Shown here one piece after another: positions 10,071-19,637 of a stretch of DNA of 23,114 bases. The position numbers and the translations under genes were made by a program. Numbering within the stretch: position 1 is the first letter of the stretch; each line of letters begins with the position of its first letter. Source of the DNA: Entrophospora sp. SA101 (lineage: Eukaryota > Glomeromycota > Glomeromycetes > Entrophosporales > Entrophosporaceae); the NCBI GenBank assembly GCA_958430865.1, contig CAUDNR010000767.1, positions 706 through 23,819 on the forward strand, read 5' to 3'. Below the pieces are notes generated by a model, which was not told where the DNA came from, did no database searches, and saw nothing but the letters and a program-made list of their open reading frames with translations.

Positions 10071-11713
10071 TCAAGATTGAACAATCCTTTTAATTTTCCC
10101 GCAATCTTCTAAATGATGTCCACGATATTTAATCATCCATCCATCTTCTTTTTCAGTAACAGTTTTATTAACGGGACAACCTTTATTGCTATTAGAACAT
10201 TTATAATAAACACTTTTATTTCCTGTTTTTCGTTGAGTTGTATTTCCGTTATTTTTCCATAAATAGGCATCTTTATAAGGATTATCTTTGGTTTCGATGA
10301 TCATTGTAACTGGAAGCATTTCACGGCGCTTGCGTTTTCTTTTGCTCGGAGTACCATTCAAACCACAATCTTCTGCATCGTCATTATTATTGTCGTTGTT
10401 GTTGTTATTATTATTCTGATTGTGAGTGTTCGAATTCAAGTCATTTGTTAATTGTTCTTGCGATGTCGACTCATTCTTTGACGATAGTTTGATACGAGCT
10501 ATACATTTTGCGTGATTATACGAAGATGAAATTGCGTTGTTATCGATAGGAATATTTTGTATTGAAGAAGCAAGATTATTGTTAAATAACGCGTAAGTCG
10601 ACGACGGTCCATCAGGTGTCAGATAACTGATTAAAAGACGGATGATTGATACGTGTATTATTAGTAAAGAAACCATTTAAAAGGGCGATGAAATTTATTT
10701 TATAAACATTGACGACGAAATTTTTTTAATTAAAACTTACGTTCCCAAAGAATTACCATGAATGTCTAAAAATAAAAATAATAATTCAAGCAATAAATAA
10801 AGTAAAATATATATATATATATATATTATATATAATTTTAAATGATGATTTGTACAACATTGAAAGAAGAAAAAAAACCAAATTTTTTAAAAAAACAAAA
10901 ATTTAAAAAAAAACTACAACTAATTATTATATAATTAATAATTTTACCATAATCAAATTCGTTATTAAGAATTAGTTGTTCTTCATGACTATTATTAATA
11001 TTATTGGACACATCCATACCTTCAACGTGTTCCGCGAATCTTCTTTGTCTATAACGATCCAGTAGCATCAAGTCAATTTCCCGAACACGTAATTTAGCTT
11101 CTTCTGCTCTACGCTTATCCTCTTCGACTTTTGAAGTCAAAATAATTTTTAATAGATCAGGTTGCGTTCCGAATTGTGACAATATTTCTTGCAAATCGAA
11201 ATTATTTGTCAAAACGGTTTGATTATTATTTGAGGATAAACTTGCGGGAATATTTGGAGGAGTGGCTAAAGATATGGGCGAAGCTAACGATGTAACATTA
11301 TTTGTTCCGGTGGTGGTCGTGGTTGGATTTTGCACGCATTGCGTTGAAGTCAAAGGAGAGGTTGGACTATCTAAAGACGGAGCCATTATCGAAGATTGTT
11401 GTTGATTTGATGCGTATTGTCTGTTATTATGATCAGGATTTTGTAAAGTGATTGAAGTTGGTTGTTGTTGTGATTGTTGTTGTTGTTGTTGTTGCGATTG
11501 TGGTGATTGTGGTTTATAGCGATTGTTTTGGGTGTCAGAATTTGGGGTCGAAGGGGCAATAGAGGAATTCTGCGAAGTTGTGAAATGGGTGTTTTGAGAT
11601 CTAGCAGTTTGAGGAATCAAATTTTCATGAGAAGAGGTCGTAAACTGATAAGGATGGTGGTTTAGATTCGTTTTTGCATAAGAGTATGGATTGAAAACAT
11701 CAGTGTTAGCCAT
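10071..11713 (-). CDS. Divergent WRKY-domain zinc-binding transcription factor (three exons)
   Basis: Exons read 11713-10948, 10765-10741 (25 nt) and 10626-10071. Splice sites are GT-AG with a consensus GTAAGT after exon 2, and the joined frame is open for 448 aa. Residues 1-170 are Ser/Thr/Gln/Asn-rich and disordered; about 174-232 form a charged helix (LQEILSQFG, then SKVEEDKRRAEEAKLRVREI) likely to be a coiled coil. A nuclear-localisation-like KRKRKRR lies at 359-365. The C-terminal domain (about 380-440) aligns with plant WRKY domains: DAYLWKNNGN for DGYNWRKYGQ, VYYKC for SYYKC, CPVNKTV for CPVKKKV, YRGHH for YKGQHNH. Candidate zinc ligands are C407, C414, H434 and H435 or C439. The DNA-contacting WRKYGQ core is replaced by WKNNGN, so specificity may differ. 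FLYWCH or GCM relatives of the same superfamily are the alternatives. Confidence 0.82.
10627..10740 (-). other. Intron 2 of the WRKY-like gene
   Basis: The 114-nt intron has donor GTAAGT and acceptor TTTTAATCAG. It joins GNSLG to TYLTPDGPSS through a codon split 2+1. An ATG within it (10676) opens into exon 3 but gives a hydrophobic leader with no family support, so the spliced model is preferred. Confidence 0.82.
10766..10947 (-). other. Intron 1 of the WRKY-like gene, with AT microsatellite
   Basis: The 182-nt intron has donor GTAAAA and acceptor ATTTTTAG. Splicing joins NEFDYG's split codon to ACATTCATGG, giving EFDYDIHGNSLG. It contains an (AT)n tract at about 10806-10828 and A/T homopolymers that could be length-variable. 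Confidence 0.8.
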
Positions 11714-13508
11714 ATTGTGAAATATACCTCAAGGCTCAAAAAATGTATTTTTTTGTTTTGCTTTTTAGACTGACTATTTGTACTAAATTTTTTAAATTGA
11801 CTATATACAACTATAATACAATTTATTTACAAAAGGTATTTTTTTTAAGCAAACTTTGAATTTTTGGTAATGCAATTTCCCCGAATGAGTTAATAAATAA
11901 ATTGCAATTTAGTACAAAAAAAAAAATTTTTTTTTTTCAAATTTTATTTATTCTTTGTAGGAAGGAAGTAAATGGTATGCATATATATATATATATATAA
12001 AACGCGCGATAAATAAATAAATTTTCCGTAATATATCTTTAAAAAGACTTGATAACAAACAAACAACAGTTAATTAATCGTATATATGCACACATATATA
12101 AAGTAACATATGAAATCTATAAAATATTAGCAAAAACATCAAAGAATAAATTATGGAAAACACCCAATCAAAATTTAAAAAAAGGGGGCGTGATGAGAAG
12201 GAGGTAACGCCTAACTCATGCGCAATTTTAATACAAAGAAAGGAAAATAGTATTAAGTAATAACACATGCCCTTACCATTAAATTTCACCAATTAATCAT
12301 GAGCAAATATCACTAATTAATCCGTCGATAACTAAAATAATAAAATGCACCTGCTTTCTTACATTACATTTGCATTTAAATATAATAATAAGTTGTAATA
12401 ATGATGGTGGTGACAATTTGATCGTTTTTATTCTACAATTTATTACTTCGATCGATCAATGTCTTTATTGGAAAATTATTCAGATAAAAATATTTGATCA
12501 ACAACTAATTATATAAATATGTATAATAAATAATATATTATTAATTGCTGTTGTAAAAATTTGTCTTGATTGTAAAAAACATAACGAAAGAAGCTACAAT
12601 TGGCTCGTACATAACAATAGTGAAACATTGGGAAAAGTCCCCATCCAACCTTATTCAATCCAATTTTAGTTTATCAACAATGTTGCTTCACACTTTTTAG
12701 GAACAATGAATATTTCTATAAATAGTTAAATCCTTTTTATAAATATATATTAACGGGAATGAATGCTTTTAATTCTTTTTAATCCGAGTAATTTAATAAT
12801 GCATGTAATAAATGGTCAAGTAAATATAGATAATAAAAAAGATTTCCAAGGATAAAAATAAAAAATTCTAAATTTATCATAATTATAAATTGCATCAACT
12901 TTGCTCTCTCAGGATATTATTATCTCTTCAGTCAAGGAGTATTTATCATCATTGAATTAATTATACATATGTGTGTGCATCTATGTATGTGCGTATGTGT
13001 ATGGTATATTATTATTCACTTGGCTTGGTTATCTTAACTTGATTTATGATAAAATAAATCTCTGTTGCTTTGTTTTCGATCGATCGATCGATTAATATAA
13101 TGTTGATGGTAGATCTAAATTTATTCGGCCGGTGATTTTATTATAATAATAATAAATCTCAAACAATATATACACTTCCTATGTGAGTAAATAAATAAAT
13201 TAATTAATTAATGAATGAATGAATGAATGAATGAATGAAAAATGAAATAAACAAATAAAGATTAAATTTATTCGCCGAATTATTTTGTTTTTAAATATTA
13301 TACGAATGAAACATATGACATTTGATTTATTTAGATTAGAGTTCTAATAATGAAATTTAGCAGCTACCGTCGTACCACCACCATATAACACACCATATGA
13401 GATCATCACATGAAAATTCTCTGTAGGGCTGTTTCAATAGAAAGGGCCAAATGTCAAAATCATGATTTGAGAAGAATATGATGAGGGTTATGCTTTGTCC
13501 ACGCATAG
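11714..13508. other. Long intergenic region, simple repeats only
   Basis: About 1.8 kb without a supported gene. It holds the 5' flank of the WRKY-like gene. Simple repeats: (TA)n at about 11980-11998, (TCGA)n at about 13076-13091, and (ATTA)/(GAAT)n at about 13190-13238. Small open frames here (for example 12074-12292 minus) are hydrophobic, low-complexity and lack family resemblance. Confidence 0.6.
13199..13238. repeat. (AATG)n microsatellite
   Basis: About seven uninterrupted AATG units, preceded by an (ATTA)n run from about 13197. Tetranucleotide tract in non-coding DNA. Confidence 0.9.
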
Positions 13509-13510
13509 TA

Positions 13511-13682
13511 CCACACAGTGAATTTCGGTTTAGCGGACCTCGATTTAGCGGATACTAATTAAAAATCTCGGTTTAACGGACGACAGTTCCCGTAATAAAA
13601 ACATTCTCGGTATGACGGATTTTTTGAAAGTAATTTTCCCTAATTGTCAAAACTATCTGTTAAACCGAGATTCACTGTGTGG
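13511..13682. mobile_element. 172-bp Tc1/mariner (pogo-type) MITE with TA duplication
   Basis: The left end CCACACAGTGAATTTCGGTT (from 13511) and the complement of the right end, CCACACAGTGAATCTCGGTT (from 13682), match over about 27 bp with three differences. Both sides are flanked by TA (13509-13510 and 13683-13684), the target duplication of Tc1/mariner and pogo elements. The motif TCGGTTTARCGGA recurs inside (about 13524, 13540, 13567 and, more diverged, 13607), giving subterminal repeats typical of transposase-binding regions. No transposase frame is present. Confidence 0.85.
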
Positions 13683-13684
13683 TA

Positions 13685-14570
13685 CCACACAATACATGCA
13701 CGAAATGTTTGAAAATTATTTCGTCACATTGACGAATTGTGACAAATTGAAATTTGAAATGGTGTTGTTCCCAGATTTTGGAATGCCTTTGTAATAAAGT
13801 AACTACTTGGAATTATGATAATTTAAAAAATTTTAAAATCTTTTTGTCAAAAAAAAAAACAAAATTATCATCGACAGTTAAAACCTTATCATAAAGGAGA
13901 AAATCGAGATAATAAAATAATGCTTTAAAAAACCAAAAAGTAGGTTTATTAATCGCTTTTCTTTTTTTTTTTTTTGTGTATTCAATTTAATGATGAAAAT
14001 AAGTACTTGCTAGTCGTTTTATGACTTCAGTATTAGTTTTATTAATAATGGTGATAGTGGTGATGATATAAAGAGGCTAGGTCACCTGTTTGAGATACGA
14101 TTGGCCGACACTTCAATATATTCGTATTATTTAATTGTTAATCTTTTTCTTTTTTAAAAAAATTAATAAAAGAATTCTTTTTCGCTTAATAAAACACTTT
14201 TATGGTCGGAAATTAAACGGTTATTTGAATTTGGTCATAAATGTAAAACATTCGGTATTAACCGAAAAGCTATATATCTTGATGATGGTGTAATAAATAT
14301 TCCTATATATAATTAAATAAAAGATGAATAAGCAACTATTTTTAAATAGATTATACATGTATGTTATTTACATATTTTTTCAGGGAAAAATTTTTTAAAC
14401 CACAAAGTGGGTCAACTCTAACACATTGAAACCAAAAATGGGTCAATTCTTGACCAATAATGGGTCAATAAGCTGTACATGTGCATCTTTATAAAATATC
14501 AATTTTTTAATTAGTATAAAAAAAAACTAATTAATAAATTTCTAAAACCTACCAATTTTTGAAAGCGCTA
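13685..14570. other. Intergenic, AT-rich
   Basis: No gene supported. Three copies of a short TGGGTCAA motif lie at about 14408-14467 (CAAAGTGGGTCAAC, AAATGGGTCAATTC, AATGGGTCAATAAG). Otherwise A/T homopolymers and simple sequence. Confidence 0.5.
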
Positions 14571-14571
14571 A

Positions 14572-14646
14572 CCATTATCATAATCATATTATAACAATTA
14601 CGATAACGATAACAATGGTGATAACGATAACGATAATGATAATGGT
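14572..14646. repeat. GATAAC-rich imperfect palindrome
   Basis: CCATTATCATAATC at about 14572 can pair with GATAATGATAATGG ending at about 14646, and the loop is made of repeated ACGATAAC hexamer-like units. A simple-sequence hairpin. A related GATAACGATAAATAATG occurs near 16213. Confidence 0.6.
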
Positions 14647-14778
14647 GAATTGGGCAAGTTAGTGAAATTCTGATAATTATCTATCATAAAAAAAAATAAA
14701 CCAATTTTATCTTTCAACTTTGCCAAATTTTCCCATCTTTATTTTGTGTGTGGCTTTCCAAAATTAGTTCATTAAAAT

Positions 14779-14933
14779 CATGGTCCCACCCAGTATTATC
14801 ATTACTTGGGTGATGCAATTCATCAATTTATTTGTTTATACACATAAATGTATCGCATAATCATCATAAATATTGTAATAGACGTACACAACAGTGGTAG
14901 ACAATGGCATTTATGCTCAACGAAAGGATTAAA
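14779..14933. repeat. Diverged dispersed repeat, copy A
   Basis: Shares an ordered set of blocks with 21248-21383: CATGGTC, a TATTAT run, TTGGGTGATGCAATT (15 bp identical), AAATGTAT, TAATCATCAT with AATAT, and GAAAGGATTAAA. Spacing is similar, so the two segments are homologous though diverged, probably an old non-coding transposon copy. No inverted or long terminal repeats were recognised. Confidence 0.6.
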
Positions 14934-15641
14934 AAGATAAAAAATGCATGATTGTTTATATACAAAAGCAAAACAGAGCAATTGCATGGTAGGAAAATAC
15001 TCGGATTCAAAGCCATTGATTAGTTTTACATATTCTTTTGTCACTCTGGTCAATCTAGACTAGTTTTATCATTATTAATATTACTAATGCTTTTTTCTTT
15101 CTTTATTTTCACCATTTTCTTCTTTTTGCATCTCTCTTTTCTTTCCTTATCAATAATTCGCGGATTGTTTCTATTGTTTTCCTTCTAGGATTCATCTTTC
15201 GTAAAAAAAATTTCAATTTTTTTATCAAATAATTATTTGAAATCCTTTTGTACATTTTCAGTTCTTCCGGATAATTATAATTGAGGTCATAGGTACCATG
15301 TTTTTGACATAGAAATTTTTTGAATCATACTGAGCGCATTATTGGTAAAGTTTATGTCTCCGAATTCCATAATAAAAAATGGTTCTTTTAAAGAGAAAAC
15401 CCTTTTTGACGTCAGAATTCCATGGCACTGATGATTAGAACTCATGTGAATACTGTGTAACGAGCACAGATAAAAATCTGATCATTGGTTATTATTGTAT
15501 CACAAAAATCAAATGAATTAACCAATGAAAAATCATACATGTGACATTTCAATTTATTAAAATTTATTTTTATGTTTTTTTAATTTAATTTAACACAAGT
15601 AAGGAACGAAACATTTGCCGTGTCACGACCACCTTCCAAAA
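14934..15641. other. Intergenic, AT-rich
   Basis: No supported gene. A short inverted repeat CATTGGTTA (about 15484) and TAACCAATG (about 15518) is visible. The small minus frame across 14823-15053 overlaps the dispersed repeat and has no family features. Confidence 0.5.
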
Positions 15642-15892
15642 TCAGTAATGCGAGTGGCTTTCGTGCAGGTTTCTCGCCAATTGTCTCTTTTTGCGTTTAG
15701 CCGCAATGCTTTGCAAGGTGAGGAGAGGCATTATCAATGAACCAGCAAAATTCTATGTTTTTAAACCTAATTTTTTGGGAAGGAATTTTTTTCTTTGATG
15801 ATCAATGAATGTGAATACCCTTTTTCCACATGATAAACATTTAACATTTATCGTGCAATAGTAATAAATATCTTTTTTTCCAACCGAAGAGA
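15642..15892 (-). other. Possible decayed coding segment with Cys cluster
   Basis: On the minus strand an acceptor-like CCAAACAG at about 15892 is followed by a frame reading LEKKDIYYYCTINVKCLSCG and KRVFTFIDHQRKKFLPKKLG, which stops at TAG 15753-15755 and then stays open to TGA at 15642-15644. C..KCLSCGKR suggests a zinc-binding knuckle. The 15600-15740 part is GC-richer than its surroundings and open in several frames, so the frame choice is unsafe. No family recognised; an old exon or transposon piece are both possible. Confidence 0.25.
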
Positions 15893-16000
15893 ACTGTTTG
15901 GTAAGAATAAAAAATTTTGTTTATTTTATATTTAAGAGCTATTTAATGTCAATAATTGAATTCATTATTGTTTTTTGTTATAACATCCAATTCACTCTCT

Positions 16001-16042
16001 CTATAACGGCCCGCCTGATTTGGCAAAAAAAAGCCGTTATAG
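16001..16042. repeat. Short hairpin, CTATAACGGC / GCCGTTATAG
   Basis: A perfect 10-bp inverted repeat separated by 22 bp. It resembles fused ends of a small Tc1-like MITE, but no target duplication is evident. Confidence 0.6.
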
Positions 16043-16797
16043 TTTGCAGATCATAGTCATGTGATAAATTATAATGTGATACAATATATATAAAGATTTT
16101 TATTTTATCGGTCACTGGATATGTCCCCTAATTTTTTGTACTACTATACAAATCATAATGATAAATAACGTTAACCGTTAACGTTAATTTTTAAATATGT
16201 TTTTGGACAAAACCGATAACGATAAATAATGATTTAAAAAGGCAACACTGACAGCGATTAGGTTTATCTTAACCAAAAATTAAAATTAAAATTTTGTCCT
16301 TAATTTTTATGTACTACCTATAAAATAACATTAGATGTTAAATAAAAATATTAAATTTATTAAGATTTTCACTTTTTTTTTTCTTTATTTTCTACAAAAT
16401 CCATTCTTTTAGTTAGGTAATCCATTATTTAAACTATATCAAACCTATAGTTTTATAACTTGAATTTTATTATTGTAAAGTTATTTTTTTCAGAAAATGC
16501 AAGATCATAGAGGTTCATGAGACTATAGCCGATGTTTTCAATTTTGTCAAAATACAATTTCTTGTGCTACGTAAATTTTTTTTAAAATCTTCTTCACACA
16601 CTCACGATTACTTATTATTGTACATTCAATTAAAAGAACGAACTTTATAGAATAGTAAAACGTCAAAGAATTGAAAGAATCGGAATTGGTTAAATTTAAT
16701 GTATTATATTAATATTAAATTCACTTATTATAAAACTGACAAATCCATAGACATAATTTAATTATTTAATGTTATATGTTTTGTACAAATATTTAGA
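16043..16797. other. Intergenic, 5' flank of the Cys-rich gene
   Basis: No gene supported. A near-perfect palindrome AACGTTAACCGTTAACGTT lies at about 16168-16186. Immediately before ATG 16798 is ATATTTAG, which could be a splice acceptor, so an upstream non-coding or short coding exon cannot be excluded. Confidence 0.5.
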
Positions 16798-18251
16798 ATG
16801 AATAATAATAGCAATAACAAATATATGTGTATGGAAGTGGGTTACGATGATCCTGATAAAGAATATGAAACCCTTGATGATGACACTTATACAGATAATT
16901 TTTCTATACCCACATCATCAACAACAACTTCTTTGATAAATACTGATCAAAATAGCTATTGTATTGATTTTAATGAGGAGTCATTAAGCAATGTAAAAAA
17001 ATTTATTGAAAATTCTGAAGAATTTTTAGATAGAAAAGATGATAATGATATAGATTGGTTATCATCAGATTTTGATGTGCAATCTGATGTGGGTTCTTTG
17101 TGGGCTTCAACCATTGACGAGTTTGAAGATTCTGTCCATATGTTAAGTGAAGAAAAAAAGACTATTGATGATAATGATAGATGTGTAATTGTTGATCTTG
17201 TGAATGGAAAGTTACAACGTTGTAAAAATACTATATTTCGTCCTCTTTGTCAACTTTTGGGTATCTGGGAATTAGATTTTGATGAGGTTAATAAAGCCAT
17301 CAAAGTGAACCAACCAGATGCGACAGCTCTATTGGGTACATGCTCAAGTCACTACAGTTTTGATAATAAAAATCATTTATCACATTTAAAAAACAGTGTT
17401 CCTACTCATGACGCATGGATATATAAAAGACGTTGTTTGTTTTGTAATTATGATAAATTTTATTATAGTAGAGGAGATGGATGTACACAACATTCTAAGA
17501 GCGTTTTAGAACGAAATGTTCATGTACCATGTTGTGGTTTAAAAGTTTGTCCAGTTTTTGTCGAAAATATTTTTGTGGGTTCAACAAATGAAACATATCC
17601 ACGATATATCTGCACATTATGTTTTGAATCCGAAGGGGGACACAATTACCAACAAAAAGGTATATAGAGGTGTGAAAGCATTACACACTTGTATTGAAGA
17701 CCACAATGAAGACAATTCCAAGTCTCTCAAGCTCTTTGGAGAATGGTTACAAAATATTTCAACATCATCTGATCAAATAATTAAAAATTTACTTCTTGAA
17801 GAGCTCTCAGTTTCACTTTCAAAATTTTTTAAAAGAAAACAATTGTTACAAACGCAACCAACTTCTATATCTGATGGTAAATCATTATTACTTAAACACC
17901 AATTTGATAAAATCCAAATAATTTTGCTTCGTGAAGTTGAGGAGTCAGTAAGAAATCTTTTTATTTTTTTTTATTTGAAATTTATCATAATATAATTAAT
18001 CATTGTAAATTTGTTAATTATAATTTAGAAAATTTTTATTTCAAGTGGTGAATGCTTTTTACAAAGCGAAATTCTTCATTAATACAATTAACATAACCCA
18101 TGAAGAACAACTTAAAGATATCTTCTATCAATTGAGTATTAAAGGCATTTTTGCAGTTATCCTTATAAAAAAAGATAGCGCATTAAACCATAATGTAAAT
18201 ATGAAAATTTACAAACACCAGTATCAAGATACTACTAAATATGATGGTTAG
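16798..18251 (+). pseudogene. Cysteine-rich orphan-family protein gene, frameshifted
   Basis: ATG 16798 opens 289 aa: an acidic, disordered first half, then a cysteine/histidine-rich region with paired motifs RRCLFCNYD (C213, C216), CTQHSK (C229), VPCCGLKVCP (C245, C246, C251) and YICTLCFESEGGH (C272, C275), suggesting zinc binding. At about 17660 the frame must shift by one base: the next frame carries on with YRGVKALHTCIEDHNEDNSK and SLKLFGEWLQNISTSSDQII. That frame runs to 17947, where GTAAGA could be a donor. A third segment, VNAFYKAKFFINTINITHEE through IYKHQYQDTTKYDG, stops at 18249-18251, but no tested acceptor restores its frame. The architecture resembles lineage-expanded orphan proteins of arbuscular-mycorrhizal fungi (from memory, unverified). 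Function unknown; at least one true indel is likely. Confidence 0.6.
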
Positions 18252-18631
18252 TTTTTTGATTTAGTATCAATTATGTATGAATAGATTTATTTATTTATTT
18301 CATATTAAATGTAATATATGGGGCATGCTGCAACAAAACCGGACAAAGTGAACATTAACATAACAAGAAAATCATGGGGGGGGTTAATATTACCATTGTG
18401 CTGACGTCTAAATTATCTTCTCTAGATATTTAATAAAATTAATTATATATCAAATGGTCTTTTCTTATAGACAAAGATTATGTGCAAGATTAATTAATAT
18501 TTAATAAAAATTGAATAAAATATATAATATTATTATTATTGTTATGTATTACAGATGTAATATAGTAATTTTATATCATTAATGTCATTTTCAATATGTT
18601 CTAAAAGTATTGCACCATGGAATTTTTTTTT
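18252..18631. other. Tail-to-tail intergenic region
   Basis: 3' flanks of the Cys-rich gene and the H2B variant gene. It contains a G8 homopolymer at about 18375-18382 and AATAAA-like signals. No gene seen. Confidence 0.5.
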
Positions 18632-19637
18632 TTATAAAATATAACTTGAATTGCAAATGTTATATCTATCAACAGCTTTCACTCCTTCAAATATTGCATT
18701 CCTAGCCAGCTCACCAGGTAAAATTAACTTAATTGCATATTGTATATCATGTGAAGTGATTGTTGATCGTTTATTGTAGGCTGCAAGTTTTGAAGCTTCA
18801 CTGGATATTTTCTCAAACATATCATTGATGAAGTCATTTAATATTAACATGGATTTGTGAGAAACATCAATGTTAGGATGAACCTTGAAATTATAAATAT
18901 CGATTAATCTTTTGATTAAATAGTGAATAAATATATAGATATTAGTGAATAATATACCTTATTTAATACTTTACGTAAATAGATATTGTAATAGATATAA
19001 GTTTCACAACGAGTTTTCTTTTCCTTTTTTCTATTTTTCCCAATTAATCTTTGTTGTGAATCTTCTGCTGAATGCTGCATCATTTCTTCAAATTCCACAT
19101 TAACATTTGATAAATCACCTATTTCTTCGTCCATAACCATAACAGAACCATCATCATCATCATCATTATAATTAATTATTTTATTGTTAAGTGAGTTTAA
19201 ATAATCCTGAGTAATATTAATGTTTTCTTGCTCTTCCTCAAAAATAACATCAATATTATTTTTATTATCTTCAATAATATCGAGGGTAGTTTCCAACAGA
19301 TTTTTAAATGTATTCTAAATATATATATCCATTACAAATAAACAAATTAACTTGCAATTTCATTTAAAAAGATTGAGACTTGTATGTTCAAAAAGCTGTA
19401 ATTTACTTACGATCTTGTTTGTAATGGTAGAACTAAAAATAGAACAAAAAATTTTTTTTAATCAGTAAACTAGATTGACAAGTTGGTGACAAAAGTAACA
19501 AGTTGCATGTAGCAACCATTTTCAAGTTACAATGATCGCAACTACCACAATCACCACCATTCTTAAAACACTTACCCTTTTTTTACCAGCTCATTTTCAC
19601 GTTTGCTTCTTCTTTTTTTGTTGGTGACAGAAAACAT
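18632..19637 (-). CDS. Histone H2B variant with acidic N-terminal extension (four exons)
   Basis: Exons are 19637-19576, 19432-19411 (22 nt), 19314-18958 and 18883-18632. Introns are 143, 96 and 74 nt with donors GTAAGT, GTAAGT and GTATAT and AG acceptors. The joined frame is 230 aa from ATG 19637. Residues 148-222 match H2B closely: [51 protein letters not shown] and [16 protein letters not shown]. The protein would pair with H2A in nucleosomes. Usual H2B is about 120-140 aa with a short Lys-rich tail. Here residues 1-20 are basic, about 36-115 are acidic and Asn-rich (FEEEQEN, DDDDD at 79-83, MDEEIGD, VEFEEMM), and a short basic [10 protein letters not shown] precedes the fold. Helix 1 reads [16 protein letters not shown], three residues longer than ETYSSYIYKVLKQ. 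At the usual ubiquitylated Lys (AVTKY) there is Arg220 (AVDRY). Intact splicing argues for a live, specialised variant. Confidence 0.88.
18884..18957 (-). other. Intron 3 of the H2B variant gene
   Basis: 74 nt, donor GTATAT, acceptor ATTTCAAG, phase 0. It lies inside the histone fold between helix 1 and helix 2; joining gives [12 protein letters not shown], which aligns to KVLKQ-VHPDTGI of canonical H2B. Confidence 0.9.
19315..19410 (-). other. Intron 2 of the H2B variant gene
   Basis: 96 nt, donor GTAAGT, acceptor TATATATTTAG, phase 0. Joins TNKI to [12 protein letters not shown]. Confidence 0.78.
19433..19575 (-). other. Intron 1 of the H2B variant gene
   Basis: 143 nt, donor GTAAGT, acceptor CTATTTTTAG. 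Joins VKK plus GG to a 22-nt micro-exon, giving KKGSTITNKI. The phase (2) matches exactly. Confidence 0.75.

Noticed and set aside
10071..10676. Separate 201-aa gene starting at ATG 10676
   Set aside because: The first 17 residues derive from an intron; a consensus acceptor at 10627 and exact phase match to the upstream exons support one spliced gene.
10838..10947. C-terminal hydrophobic extension (IINYIIISCSFFLNFCFF) of the WRKY-like exon 1
   Set aside because: This is read-through of intron 1 beyond the donor GTAAAA, not a membrane segment.
13612..13794. 60-aa plus-strand frame
   Set aside because: Its first third lies inside the pogo-type MITE and it has no family features.
15664..15745. 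DDE transposase motif WFIDNASPHLAKHCG on the minus strand
   Set aside because: It resembles a Tc1/mariner DNA..H block but is very short, followed at once by a stop, and overlaps a different equally open frame; not enough to call.
18916..18957. Extension of H2B exon 3 reading [13 protein letters not shown]
   Set aside because: It is intron 3; splicing restores the conserved KVLNK-VHP junction.
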